A stretch of 47,871 nucleotides of DNA from Lachnospiraceae bacterium UBA7202 (GTDB taxonomy: Bacteria; Bacillota; Clostridia; Lachnospirales; Lachnospiraceae): assembly GCA_002490705.1 (NCBI GenBank), contig DKUO01000058.1:1-47871 (forward strand), read 5' to 3'. Shown here in pieces: positions 1-9,136 of this stretch. How positions within the stretch are numbered: the stretch's first letter is position 1; every line of letters starts with the position of its first letter. The translations under genes and the position numbers were made by a program. Below the pieces are notes generated by a model, which worked only from the letters and a program-made list of their open reading frames with translations, was not told the origin of the DNA and did no database searches.

Positions 1-1
1 G

Positions 2-1486
2 GGGTCACTTCATATTATCTATTACGGAGGAATCTGGTATGCTCCCGTAATAGGCGATACAGACAGCGTGAGCCATCTCATCGCCTCTCGCATGATCCTC
101 TATGGCCTTCTGTTTTCTACATCGCTGACGCTCTCCTTATTCTGCATTGCGCTTTGGGAGCGCAAAAAAAAGGACGACAAAACCGTCACCTTCTATTTTG
201 GCATGCTAAGCCTGTCGTTTGCCCTGCGGATATGCTATCCATTCTTAAGGCTGTTTGGCGTACCGCTTGTGCGCACGCTTTATGCCATAGAAGATGCCGC
301 CGCAGTATTCGGCATTTATTTCTCCTTACAGATTGCTCTCCTGTTATTTTTACCGGAGGGTTTTGCGATTCTGAAAAGAATACTTCGCATTCTCTCTCTG
401 AGCGTCTGCGGCATTGTAATTGCCGCACCCTTATTTGTGTTTCCTGTTGTGCCGTCTCTTATATTATGGTATGGGCCCTTCATTTCATGGTACAAGGCTG
501 TCATGGCATTCTGGATGATCAGTCTGACTGTGTACAGCGGTTTTATCGGACTGCCCCATGTTAAAACGGTTCTCGCCGCCGCTGTCGCAAACGGCGTCTG
601 CCTGTTTTACAGCGTTCTTTCCATCGGGTATTATGAACCCTTTGCCGGCGCTTATCCCGAAGAATACGGCGCGTTCTGTATGGTAATCGCTTTCGCCGTC
701 CTGATGGTACAGCGCAGCCGGGATATGGCCGCAGAAAACCGGAAACTCAATCTGCACCTGCAGGAGGAAGTGGAAGAAAAGACGGAGCATCTGCGCAGAC
801 TGCTCATGGAAAGAGGGCAACTGATCGAGGAATTGGGACATGATATGAAATCCCCTCTGACATCCCTCTCAAATATGGCTCAAATTATACGGCTGAATGA
901 CATTATGCTGGACGAAGACACCCGCAAAAGAATGACCCACATAGAAGAACAGTGCAACATTTTAACGGAGCGGCTGAAATCCATTCAGGAACTCGCCGCC
1001 CAGACAAACATTCCTTCCAAGATGGAGCCTGTTTCATTAAATACGTTCCTTTCGGATTTTTACCATAACTGCCGCCCCATCATAGAACTTTACGGGCCGA
1101 ATTTCCTGAAAAATATTACCTCCCGCCCCTGTCGTATCATGGCAAATCAGGAGCAGCTCTTCCGCGCGCTGGAAAACCTTTTATACAACGCCGCTGACTT
1201 TACGCCGCCGGACGGTAAAATAACGCTTTCTCTCACAACGGACAACCATTATGCCTATATAGCCATTTCGGATACAGGCTGCGGCATACCGGAAAAGGAT
1301 CTTCCGAATATTTTCCGCCGCTCTTACACCACCCGCAGCGACAAAGGAGGACAGGGACTGGGCCTTGCCATTACCCGCTCTATTGTCTTAGAGCACGCAG
1401 GCCGGATCGAAGTGGTTTCCAAGGAAGGGGAGGGAACGACGTTTACGATCTGTCTACCATTATTAGCAAACAACAATAACAATTAA
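2..1486 (+). CDS. 7TMR-DISM-like sensor histidine kinase, 5' end cut by the window edge
   Basis: This is a membrane sensor kinase that autophosphorylates in response to a signal sensed outside or in the membrane. The frame is open from base 2 with no stop, and the residues before the GTG at 68 (ending PVIGDTDS) read like the end of a 7TMR-DISM extracellular domain, so the true start lies left of the window. About seven hydrophobic segments follow, then a short coiled coil, the H-box (GHDMKSPLTSL, histidine codon near 839), and an HATPase domain with an N box (ENLLYNA), a G1 box (DTGCGIP) and a G2 box (GQGLGLA). No response regulator gene follows on this strand; its partner may lie upstream. 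The 7TM assignment is inferred from the hydrophobic pattern; the kinase call is firm. Confidence 0.85.
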   Translation, partial: GSLHIIYYGGIWYAPVIGDTDSVSHLIASRMILYGLLFSTSLTLSLFCIALWERKKKDDKTVTFYFGMLSLSFALRICYPFLRLFGVPLVRTLYAIEDAAAVFGIYFSLQIALLLFLPEGFAILKRILRILSLSVCGIVIAAPLFVFPVVPSLILWYGPFISWYKAVMAFWMISLTVYSGFIGLPHVKTVLAAAVANGVCLFYSVLSIGYYEPFAGAYPEEYGAFCMVIAFAVLMVQRSRDMAAENRKLNLHLQEEVEEKTEHLRRLLMERGQLIEELGHDMKSPLTSLSNMAQIIRLNDIMLDEDTRKRMTHIEEQCNILTERLKSIQELAAQTNIPSKMEPVSLNTFLSDFYHNCRPIIELYGPNFLKNITSRPCRIMANQEQLFRALENLLYNAADFTPPDGKITLSLTTDNHYAYIAISDTGCGIPEKDLPNIFRRSYTTRSDKGGQGLGLAITRSIVLEHAGRIEVVSKEGEGTTFTICLPLLANNNNN

Positions 1487-1494
1487 TTTATTCG

Positions 1495-1572
1495 TGTAAA
1501 ATAGTGTGATTTATCTTATATTTTTCACGCTAAATTACATGAAAAATTTTTAATTTCCTACACTATTTTACA
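1495..1572. repeat. 13-bp inverted repeat with nested inner repeat between convergent genes
   Basis: The arms TGTAAAATAGTGT (1495-1507) and ACACTATTTTACA (1560-1572) are perfect inverted copies. A second inverted pair, TTTTTCA and TGAAAAA, lies inside. The element fills the space between the stops of the convergent kinase and nfo genes. It may act as a bidirectional terminator or cruciform, or be a very small mobile repeat. Only the symmetry is seen directly. Confidence 0.6.
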
Positions 1573-1576
1573 TGAA

Positions 1577-2449
1577 TCATTCCTCCAGCAGCATCGCAAT
1601 CTCTTCCTTATACGGCGGACGGGTTTTCTCCCCGCTCCCGCCCTCTTCACTGAGCCAGGGCGTTTCCAGAATTTTAGGTATCTTCGCAAATCTGTCGTCA
1701 TGCACCATTTTTCGTAAAACGTCAACCCCGATATGTCCTTTGCCGATATTGGCATGACGGTCTTTATGCGCTCCAAGGGGATTTAAACTGTCGTTGATAT
1801 GTATGACCGCAATCTGTTCCCTTCCGAGCACCTGATCAAACCGCTCCAACACCCCTTCATAATCTCCCACCAGATCATACCCGGCGTCGTTCACATGACA
1901 GGTATCAAAGCAAACCCGCAGTCTGTCTCTTTTATGCACGCCGTCATAAATCATTTTCAGTTCTTCAAAGGCGGCGCCAAGCTCGCTTCCTTTGCCTGCC
2001 ATCGTTTCAAGCGCAATGAAAACATCGTCCTTATTGTTATCCAATACAAGATTAAGACCTTTTACGATCTGTGCGATCCCAGCCTCCGTTCCCTCTCCCA
2101 CATGAGAGCCCGGATGCAGTATCAATATGTTACTGCGCATAGCCGCTGTCCTCTTTATTTCCTTTTCCAAAAAAGTTACCGCCAGCTCAAAGGTCTCCGG
2201 TTTCACCGTATTTGCCAGATTGATGATATAGGGCGCATGAACCACGATTTCCTCAATCCCTGCTTTCTTCGCATACTCCCATCCCGCCTCTATGTTCAGT
2301 TCTTCGATCTCTTTTCTTTTGGTATTCTGCGGCGCTCCGGTATAAAGCATCAGCACATTTGCCCCGTAGGATTCGGCTTCCTTTACCGATCCCAAAAACA
2401 TTTCTTTTCCGGCCATTTTCACATGGGAACCTAATTTAATCTTTGGCAT
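1577..2449 (-). CDS. nfo: Deoxyribonuclease IV (AP endonuclease)
   Basis: The enzyme cuts DNA 5' of abasic sites in base excision repair, using a zinc cluster in a TIM barrel. About 290 residues from the chosen start, the usual length. Visible metal-ligand and family motifs in order: GSHVKMAG near the N-terminus, HPGSHVG, ALETMAGKGSELG, CFDTCHVNDAGYD, HINDS followed by KDRHANIGKGHIG, and a final LETPW. The ATG at 2449 is preferred over an upstream ATG at 2485 because AGGTGGA sits just before it and the protein then begins MPKIKLGSH, as in homologues. It is convergent with the kinase and divergent from the DUF1848 gene. Confidence 0.95.
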   Translation of the reverse strand: MPKIKLGSHVKMAGKEMFLGSVKEAESYGANVLMLYTGAPQNTKRKEIEELNIEAGWEYAKKAGIEEIVVHAPYIINLANTVKPETFELAVTFLEKEIKRTAAMRSNILILHPGSHVGEGTEAGIAQIVKGLNLVLDNNKDDVFIALETMAGKGSELGAAFEELKMIYDGVHKRDRLRVCFDTCHVNDAGYDLVGDYEGVLERFDQVLGREQIAVIHINDSLNPLGAHKDRHANIGKGHIGVDVLRKMVHDDRFAKIPKILETPWLSEEGGSGEKTRPPYKEEIAMLLEE

Positions 2450-2551
2450 TTTCTCCACCTGACAATCCTTTCCTATATGATCCATTTCATGTTATGATAT
2501 CGGTGTCCACAATGCAAGTATTTTACCATCAAAAAAGGAGTCCTCTTTTAC

Positions 2552-3487
2552 ATGATTCTAAACACAGGAAGCAGAACCGACATACCCGCCTATTACAGCG
2601 ACTGGTTTTACAACCGCATCAAAGAAGGCTATGTGCTTTCACGCAATCCTTTTTATCCGACACAGATTACCAAATATCTGTTGAACCCGGAAGTGATAGA
2701 TATGCTTGTGTTCTGTACAAAAAATCCTTTCCCCATGCTTGACCGGCTTTCCCTGTTATCGGCCTTTGATATGTTTTGGTTCGTGACAATCACTCCATAC
2801 GGCAAAGAAATCGAGCCCCATGTACCCCCTGTCGAATCAGTAATTGCGTCTTTTCAACAACTTTCTGAACAAATCGGAAAGGAACGGACAAGCTGGCGCT
2901 ATGACCCCATTTTTATTACAAGTAAATATTCTGTCGATTATCATATAGAGCAGTTTTGTCAAATGGCAAAAACACTGGCCGGATATACAAATCAATGCGT
3001 GGTAAGTTTTATTGATCTCTACGAAAAGACAAAGCGCAATTTCCGTGGAATACACAGCGTCACAGGAAAAGAACAGGAAAAAATAATTGCCGCCTTTTCT
3101 GAAATTGCAAGGGAAAATGATTTACAAATACATCTATGTTGTGAAAATGCCGATCTTGTACGGGAAAATGTAGACGCGGACGGCTGTATGTCCAGAGCCG
3201 TATTGGAAAAGGCTCTGGGCTGTAAGCTGCATGTGCCGCAAAAGAAAGCGGCGCGAAAAGAATGCTCCTGCCTGTTAGGCGCAGACATCGGCGCCTATAA
3301 TACCTGCGCGCACGGATGCCTGTACTGCTATGCCAACTATGACAGCAAAACCGTTATGAAAAACCGAAAATTACATCATCCCGCTTCCCCGCTGTTAATA
3401 GGCGAGGTAGCGGAAAACGATGTGATAAAACTAGCCGAACAAAAATCATGGAAGGACGGGCAGATGGATTTTTTCGATCTGCTGTAG
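2552..3487 (+). CDS. DUF1848 family protein with C-terminal cysteine cluster
   Basis: 311 residues that match the DUF1848 family. The N-terminus (NTGSRTDIPAYYSDWFYNR) and VFCTKNPFPML are typical. The protein is soluble. Near the C-terminus, Cys252, Cys256 and Cys259 form C-x3-C-x2-C in a TCAHGCLYCYANY context. That spacing is the one used by radical-SAM enzymes to bind an iron-sulphur cluster, but here it sits at the C-terminal end, so a metal site is likely while SAM chemistry is not shown. The biochemical role is unknown. The start follows AAGGAG at a suitable distance. It is divergent from nfo, sharing about 100 bp of promoter region, which may hint at a DNA-repair role (inference only). 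Confidence 0.85.
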   Translation: MILNTGSRTDIPAYYSDWFYNRIKEGYVLSRNPFYPTQITKYLLNPEVIDMLVFCTKNPFPMLDRLSLLSAFDMFWFVTITPYGKEIEPHVPPVESVIASFQQLSEQIGKERTSWRYDPIFITSKYSVDYHIEQFCQMAKTLAGYTNQCVVSFIDLYEKTKRNFRGIHSVTGKEQEKIIAAFSEIARENDLQIHLCCENADLVRENVDADGCMSRAVLEKALGCKLHVPQKKAARKECSCLLGADIGAYNTCAHGCLYCYANYDSKTVMKNRKLHHPASPLLIGEVAENDVIKLAEQKSWKDGQMDFFDLL

Positions 3488-3516
3488 GCTCCACTTCCCG
3501 TCGATTTCTCCATTGA

Positions 3517-4320
3517 CTAAAACAGCCTCACCATACCCTTTGCCCAACTCTTAAAAAAGAGCCAATTCGACGACACATGCTCATCAATCAGACGGCAGGC
3601 ATTCTCATAGTCAAACGGATTTCTGTTGCTCACTTCCGTATAAGCGCCGACGGCCCGGGAATACCCCAGCGCAATTTTACCGCTCGCCGCATCCCCCACT
3701 GCCACCTGCGCCCCGTGGGCCGACGCTCCAAAGGCAAACTGCCCAAAGCATAACGCTCCCATGGAAAAAATACCAAAAGAAAAAGCCCCTATGCTGATCA
3801 CACCCATGGCAAAGCTGCCAAAGGCCATCAGTCCAAACGCTACAGTCGCAAAGGCAAGCAGGCCAAGGGAAACCAGGCCGACCGCCAAACCGCCCATCGC
3901 CACAAAACCAATTGCCAGACCACCCTGCGCAACCGCGCCTACCGCAATAACACCTTTCGCACGATAAAGCCCCACTCCCACATTGATGTGCACCAAGGGG
4001 AGATTGCCGATCATTTTTTTACTCCTATATTCATAGTGAGCTCGTCGATTGTTAGCGGCAGATTCTTCCCGTATTAACTTTTCATCCTGAAACCACTCTT
4101 CTTTTTCCGTCTGGCAGGAAACCTCTGTTTCCTTTAAAAGATAATCCGTGCTGACGCCGAACAGTTCACTGACTGCCACGATTTTATCAAGCTCCGGGAT
4201 CGACTGATCCGTCTCCCATTTGGAAACCGACTGTCTGGATACCCCCAGCTTTTCTCCGAAGGTTTCCTGTGAGAGTCCCTGCTCTGTTCTCAGTTTAAAA
4301 ATCTTTTCTCCAAGTGTCAT
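3517..4320 (-). CDS. XRE regulator fused to a glycine pentapeptide-repeat tail
   Basis: Residues 1-65 form an XRE-type helix-turn-helix (QETFGEKLGVSRQSVSKWE). A charged linker follows to about residue 110. Residues 123-203 then carry a glycine every fifth residue (123, 128, 133 and so on to 203, with alanine only at 158), pattern small-x-Gly within hydrophobic pentads such as LAIGF, VAMGG and LAVGL. After one-residue slips the pattern continues to about 225. A short polar tail ends the protein. The repeat resembles a pentapeptide-repeat solenoid in period, but it is hydrophobic and glycine-rich and could be membrane-associated. A phased array of TATATAACT repeats lies just upstream and is the likely self-operator. 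The role is unknown. Confidence 0.8.
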   Translation of the reverse strand: MTLGEKIFKLRTEQGLSQETFGEKLGVSRQSVSKWETDQSIPELDKIVAVSELFGVSTDYLLKETEVSCQTEKEEWFQDEKLIREESAANNRRAHYEYRSKKMIGNLPLVHINVGVGLYRAKGVIAVGAVAQGGLAIGFVAMGGLAVGLVSLGLLAFATVAFGLMAFGSFAMGVISIGAFSFGIFSMGALCFGQFAFGASAHGAQVAVGDAASGKIALGYSRAVGAYTEVSNRNPFDYENACRLIDEHVSSNWLFFKSWAKGMVRLF

Positions 4321-4350
4321 ACTACGCCTCCTCCTGCCATTCTGTCGTTT

Positions 4351-4419
4351 TATATAACTTTATATAAGCTTATATAACTTTCTATTTCTTATATAACTCT
4401 TTATAAGTTTATATAACTT
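4351..4419. promoter_or_regulatory. AT-rich operator array upstream of the XRE/pentapeptide gene
   Basis: Four copies of TATATAACT start at 4351, 4371, 4390 and 4410, about 20 bp apart, or roughly two helical turns. Between copies 1 and 2 lies a perfect 18-bp palindrome, TTATATAAGCTTATATAA (4360-4377). The array sits 30-100 bp before the start codon of the minus-strand XRE gene, where its promoter must be. Autoregulation by that protein is inferred. Confidence 0.6.
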
Positions 4420-4517
4420 TTTGTAAAGCATCGTATTATCGCTTAATTATTGTAATATAAAACGAGCAAAATCCATATAGGCCACTTGGAAATTTGTCAA
4501 CTGGCAGTTGCAGGCAT

Positions 4518-5384
4518 CTATTTTCCCTCAAACTTCCTGTACTCTCCCACCATAATCGCCCGCGCATCCGTACCATGTCCGATATACGCTGTCTTCGCCA
4601 CAGGAAGCTCCGGGCCGGCAAACCGCTGAAGCAAAGACCACACATCCGGCCTGCACAGCTCCTGTTCCATCTGCGTAAAGGTGCCAAGCAGAATCCCTTT
4701 CACCTTCTCAAACGCTCCCAACTGCTGCAGCTGGCTGAAATAAGTAAGCATCTGCGCCACCGTCCCGCCCAGAGATTCCAGCAACAGGATTTTGTCCTCC
4801 AGATCCGGGAAATAAACCGTTCCCGCCAGCTTTAAAAAACAGCGGACATTTCCGCCTACCACCACGCCTTCCATTCCTTCTCCCTGCAAAAACTCGTAGG
4901 GAAACGTAAACAGCGACTCTCCGTTTTCCAAAATGGTATCCCGCACATTTTTCCGCTGCTCCTCTCCATGTTCATAGAGCAGATTGCAAATCTGATACAG
5001 TACGGAAGGCTTTCCCGTTTTCGTATAAATGGCGTTGATTACGGTTGTCAAATCGCTGTATCCCCAAAACGGCTTATCACCGGCGGCAATGGCCTCATAA
5101 TCCAGATAGGGCAGAATCCCGTTGGCAATGTCTCCGCCGGAAATGTCGAAAACCGTTTTGATCGAATCGTCCTGATAAAAATCCATCAACGCCTGTGCGC
5201 GCTCGACGGCGCCCCCGCTCTCCACGCTTTCCCTCTCAAAAAGATAGGGAGAAAATACCGGAACAAATCCCATTCCCAAAAGAATCGCTTCCAACCGCCG
5301 CATTTTCGGCTCTTTCCTCTTCTCCCAGCCGTTAGAACAACACACAATTCCTATTCTGTCCCCGAGTTTTATCCCTGTTTCCAT
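4518..5384 (-). CDS. S66 family peptidase, MccF/LD-carboxypeptidase-like
   Basis: 288 residues of the S66 serine peptidase family, whose members cleave L,D bonds in murein tripeptide/tetrapeptide or, as MccF, detoxify microcin C-like peptide-nucleotides. The triad is visible: Ser110 in GYSDLT, Glu203 in LLESLGG, and His270 in YIGHGTD. Soluble, with no signal peptide, so it acts in the cytoplasm. It lies 51 bp downstream of two ABC exporter genes on the same strand and is probably co-transcribed. That context, an exporter plus a cytoplasmic S66 peptidase, favours an immunity or resistance role over murein recycling, but this is inference. Confidence 0.88.
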   Translation of the reverse strand: METGIKLGDRIGIVCCSNGWEKRKEPKMRRLEAILLGMGFVPVFSPYLFERESVESGGAVERAQALMDFYQDDSIKTVFDISGGDIANGILPYLDYEAIAAGDKPFWGYSDLTTVINAIYTKTGKPSVLYQICNLLYEHGEEQRKNVRDTILENGESLFTFPYEFLQGEGMEGVVVGGNVRCFLKLAGTVYFPDLEDKILLLESLGGTVAQMLTYFSQLQQLGAFEKVKGILLGTFTQMEQELCRPDVWSLLQRFAGPELPVAKTAYIGHGTDARAIMVGEYRKFEGK

Positions 5385-5435
5385 AAAACCTCCCTACAAA
5401 GCTTTAAATTTCTGCGGAAAATACCGCTTTCTGCA

Positions 5436-7250
5436 CTATGCCAACGCATCCGCATACAGCCCTGCCTGTATCTTCCACATCGCCGCATACTTTCCGTCCC
5501 GCATAAGCAGTTCCTCATGGGTGCCGGATTCTACAATTCTTCCCTTCTCCATCATATAGATACAATCCGCGTCCCGAACCGTTGACAGTCTGTGTGAAAT
5601 AAATATCACGGTCTTATCTTTGGCAATCTCATTGAGTTCCTGATTTAAACGGTACTCCGCCAGTGGGTCAAGCGCGCTGCTCGGTTCATCCATGATAATC
5701 AGATTCTGTTTCCGATACAGGGTTCGCGCTATAGCTACCTTCTGCGCTTCTCCACCCGACAAATTTATCCCGTCCTTTTCAAACTCCGTGGTGAGCGGCG
5801 TCTCGATCTGATAGGAAAGGCGATTATCCTCCAAAGTAAAATGAGCGTCATACAACGCCTGTTCCACCAGATAACTTTCTTCCCGGCTTCCGTCCTCCAC
5901 ATCCATCAGCACATTTTCCTTAAGGGTCGCCGCATATATTTTAAAGTCCTGAAACACGGAGCCGATGCTTCGCCGGTATGCCATGACCTGATAGTCCCTG
6001 ATATCATTTCCATGATACCATATTTTTCCGCTGTCGGGGTCATACAATCGCAGCAACAGCTTCACCAGCGTGGTCTTGCCGGAGCCGTTATAGCCCACCA
6101 GCGCGATCTTCTGCCCCGGTTCGACGGAAAGCGTCACATCATTCAACACCTGCTGCCCGGGGAGATAACCGAAATCCACATGCTCTATCAAAAGACTTCC
6201 GCTGCCCTCCGGCAACATTTCATTTCTTTCTGATACAATCGTAGATTCCATCTGCAAAAATTCTCTGATCTTGTAAATATAAGCCGAATTTTCCGCCACG
6301 TTCCGAAGACTGGCAATCACAATTTCTATATAATTTGACCCCCGCCACATACATGCCCGGCTCGTGACAAGCTGCGCGCCGGACAACACCCGCAAAACAA
6401 GCATCTGATACAAAAGAAGCGTCCAGACCGCACCATCCTTCACGAGCCGGGCCAAAAGACCTTCGCGAAGAACGCCGTATGCAAACAGTTTTTTTCCGTA
6501 CTTTTTATTTACAGCCTCCATCTTTTGATTTTCTTCCGCGTAATCCCGCCTGCACTTCTCCTTCATCTGCGGGTACAGACGAAGCTCCGCGGCATAGTCT
6601 GACAAATAAAATACCCGGTTCCCGTATTCCCGCTGCTGTTCATAGGGCAGCCGCTCCATCCGCACCTCCACCGTCTTTTTGTTCTCCTGCAAAACGCAAA
6701 GCAGCTCAAAGGGAAGCGCCGCCACCATGACAAGCAGCGCAACCGGATTGATATAGGCACAAAAAATGATTGTGCACACTAAGCCAACCGAGCGCGCAAT
6801 AATGGACGTTTCAAAAACCAAAAACCGGTCCAGACAACGGTCCGTCTCCTCCGTCGCCAGAATAAAATTCTCATAGAAATCCTTGTCGTCATAACAGGAC
6901 AGATCAATCTCCTTCGCCTTCTCATAAATCTCCAGCCGCAGCGCCTGATATAATGTCTGCTTACCCCGCGGAAATACATAGTGCTTATAAATGGCAAAGG
7001 TCACCGTAGAGACGGCAATCGCCGCCATCAAAATACCCATGCACCACAAAACTTTCCGAAAATCGCCGCCCTCTTCCGCCACGGTCAACACATAATTCAT
7101 CGCAAAGGTAAATTCAAAGAAAATGGAAACCTGTAGTTTGACCGCCTCAAACAGATGGTACGCCATAAATCCCGGCGCGTGTTTGAAACAAAATCTTGAC
7201 AAAAACCATTGCTGCGCAATCACCTGACGCCATGTAAGCATTTCTTTCAT
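5436..7250 (-). CDS. ABC exporter half-transporter (permease-ATPase fusion), second of a pair
   Basis: 604 residues: a membrane domain with about five or six hydrophobic segments to residue 330, then a nucleotide-binding domain. The Walker A is GYNGSGKT (386-393), the signature LSGGEAQ (about 497-503), the Walker B LIIMDEPSSALD (from 517), and the H-loop histidine lies in ISHRLS. The gene follows its paralogue by 19 bp and is preceded by AAAGGAAG. The two probably form a heterodimeric exporter. The substrate is not evident; the neighbouring S66 peptidase and LytTR regulator suggest a peptide or antimicrobial. No C39 peptidase domain is present, so it does not itself process leader peptides. 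Confidence 0.92.
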   Translation of the reverse strand: MKEMLTWRQVIAQQWFLSRFCFKHAPGFMAYHLFEAVKLQVSIFFEFTFAMNYVLTVAEEGGDFRKVLWCMGILMAAIAVSTVTFAIYKHYVFPRGKQTLYQALRLEIYEKAKEIDLSCYDDKDFYENFILATEETDRCLDRFLVFETSIIARSVGLVCTIIFCAYINPVALLVMVAALPFELLCVLQENKKTVEVRMERLPYEQQREYGNRVFYLSDYAAELRLYPQMKEKCRRDYAEENQKMEAVNKKYGKKLFAYGVLREGLLARLVKDGAVWTLLLYQMLVLRVLSGAQLVTSRACMWRGSNYIEIVIASLRNVAENSAYIYKIREFLQMESTIVSERNEMLPEGSGSLLIEHVDFGYLPGQQVLNDVTLSVEPGQKIALVGYNGSGKTTLVKLLLRLYDPDSGKIWYHGNDIRDYQVMAYRRSIGSVFQDFKIYAATLKENVLMDVEDGSREESYLVEQALYDAHFTLEDNRLSYQIETPLTTEFEKDGINLSGGEAQKVAIARTLYRKQNLIIMDEPSSALDPLAEYRLNQELNEIAKDKTVIFISHRLSTVRDADCIYMMEKGRIVESGTHEELLMRDGKYAAMWKIQAGLYADALA

Positions 7251-7269
7251 GCTGTTACTTCCTTTCCGC

Positions 7270-9072
7270 TCACTTTGTTAAATAATTCTCCGCCTGCAAC
7301 CGGTACAGCGAAGCATACTCCCCATTCCGGCTCATCAGTTCACTGTGCGGCCCTCTCTCCTGAATCCTGCCGTTTTTCAAATAAAAGACCATATCCGCAT
7401 CCCGCACGGAGGATAACCTGTGGGAAATGAAGAACAAAATTCGATCTTTCCCAAACTCTCTGATATTTTCAAACAAATGGTATTCCGCAAGCGGGTCAAG
7501 GGCACTGCTGGGCTCATCAAACACCGCAATGGGACTGTCCTTCGCAAAGGCTCTGGCTGCCAGTATCTTCTGATTCTGTCCGCCGGAAAATACCACGCCC
7601 TCTTTAGAAAACTCGCGGGTAAGGATTGTCTGTTCACCCATCGGCTGCCTCTCCACTTCCTTGTCCATATCCGCCAGCCTAAGCGCCTGTATCACTCTCT
7701 CTTTGTCCTTCGCCTTTTCCGTATGCCGTCCCATCAGAATATTTTCCTCTATGGTGTCAGCAAAAATTCTGCCGTTTTGAAAAGCGGTGGCAAACAGTTC
7801 CCTATATGCCTTCACCTGATATTCCCGGATATCAATCCCGTTTACCAGAATCCGTCCCTCATCCGGATCGTAGAGACGCATGAGAAGCTTCATCAGCGTA
7901 CTTTTCCCTGCGCCGTTATACCCCGCCAATGCCACGCTCTGATTGCCCTCAATCTTAAAATGAATATCCTTTAATACATAACCATTTTCCTTATACCCAA
8001 AGGACACATGCTCAAATTCCACGCTGCGGACCGGAAGCTTTGGCATAAGCCCTTCCTGATCCTCCGGGATCGCCGGTTCATATTCCAAAAAGTGTATTGT
8101 CTGCTCAATATACAGGCTGTTTTTTACAATAACCATTACCGAGTCTGCAAACCCAATCAATGTCCATGTGTTGGAGTTCATGGTCGTCTGAATCACCGCC
8201 ATCTGGGCAAAAGCCATCGTACCGCTGACCAACACCCGATACCCTGCGTAGAGCACCGCCCCTTCCTGCAGCAACGTAAAAGTAAAATACTGGAACAGCC
8301 AAAAAAGAATCATATTTCCCAGAGAATACTGGCCGATTACCTTCCGAATCGAGGCAACCGCCCTGTCATACTGCTTTTTCAGCAGACGAAACACATTGGT
8401 CATCCGTATTTCCTTGGCATACTCGCCCAAATGAATGGTGCGGTTCACGTAGTCCGCCATTCTCTGAAATACGATGTTTTCCCTCTCCATGCGGAAAATC
8501 CGGCTGTTCAACACACCATAAAAAACGAAATTGCCGAGAATCGGAAAGATAATAAACAGCGCCGCCAACCGGTCAATCTGATAAATAATTATCATCCCGC
8601 CGATCATGGCAATAAATCTCGCTAAAATCTGACAGACGCCTTCCATGGTTTCCGGCAGCTTCACATGCGCCTGACTAACCGCCATCATATATTCGTTATA
8701 GAATTCGCTGTCCTCAAAACAGCGCAGATCCACCTGACAGGCCTTGTCATACAGCATCCTGTTGATACCGTCGTACAGCTTCACATCCGTAACCGGCTTG
8801 ACATAGGTTTCAAAAAATCGTTGAAATATCACTAACAGCGCCTCCAAAACCACAACGCTCCAGACATACAGCATCATTTTTTCAAAGGAAACCTGTTTCA
8901 TGGCCATATCCAAAATAAAACGAATCAGAACACAGGAGACAATCAACCAGTCTACATATACAAAAGCCCAGTGTAAAAATTCCAGAACGACCCGCTTTCT
9001 GCTGATTTTCCATCCGGTTTCCAACGCAAATTTACAAGATGAAAATGTCCGATATAAAAACCTTTCTTTCAT
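7270..9072 (-). CDS. ABC exporter half-transporter (permease-ATPase fusion), first of a pair
   Basis: About 600 residues from the chosen ATG, which follows AAGGAG by six bases; a longer reading back to 9168 lacks such a site. It has several N-terminal membrane segments, then an ATPase with Walker A GYNGAGKS (about 384-391), signature FSGGQNQ, and Walker B IAVFDEPSSALD. The signature and the preceding EFSKEGVVF segment differ from the partner, as in heterodimeric exporters. Both proteins share a cysteine-acidic-FY motif (CFEDSEFYNEY here, CYDDKDFYENF in the partner) in the membrane domain. It heads a minus-strand operon whose promoter region is shared with the divergent LytTR gene. Confidence 0.92.
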   Translation of the reverse strand: MKERFLYRTFSSCKFALETGWKISRKRVVLEFLHWAFVYVDWLIVSCVLIRFILDMAMKQVSFEKMMLYVWSVVVLEALLVIFQRFFETYVKPVTDVKLYDGINRMLYDKACQVDLRCFEDSEFYNEYMMAVSQAHVKLPETMEGVCQILARFIAMIGGMIIIYQIDRLAALFIIFPILGNFVFYGVLNSRIFRMERENIVFQRMADYVNRTIHLGEYAKEIRMTNVFRLLKKQYDRAVASIRKVIGQYSLGNMILFWLFQYFTFTLLQEGAVLYAGYRVLVSGTMAFAQMAVIQTTMNSNTWTLIGFADSVMVIVKNSLYIEQTIHFLEYEPAIPEDQEGLMPKLPVRSVEFEHVSFGYKENGYVLKDIHFKIEGNQSVALAGYNGAGKSTLMKLLMRLYDPDEGRILVNGIDIREYQVKAYRELFATAFQNGRIFADTIEENILMGRHTEKAKDKERVIQALRLADMDKEVERQPMGEQTILTREFSKEGVVFSGGQNQKILAARAFAKDSPIAVFDEPSSALDPLAEYHLFENIREFGKDRILFFISHRLSSVRDADMVFYLKNGRIQERGPHSELMSRNGEYASLYRLQAENYLTK

Positions 9073-9136
9073 GTGATTCTCCTTCTCTTTTTGCAATACA
9101 AATACTATATCACAAAAACACGGCGTTCCTTTTACA

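Noticed and set aside
68..1486. GTG at 68 as the true start of the first kinase
   Set aside because: No ribosome binding site at the right distance, and the preceding 22 codons are open and match the expected upstream domain.
3761..3967. A plus-strand frame opposite the glycine repeat
   Set aside because: It exists because the repeated codons of the XRE tail create an open antisense frame; no start site or family match.
4351..4419. Repeated TATATAACT units as a CRISPR or minisatellite
   Set aside because: Units are only 9-10 bp with 10-bp AT-rich gaps, no spacers of CRISPR size and no cas genes; an operator array fits better.
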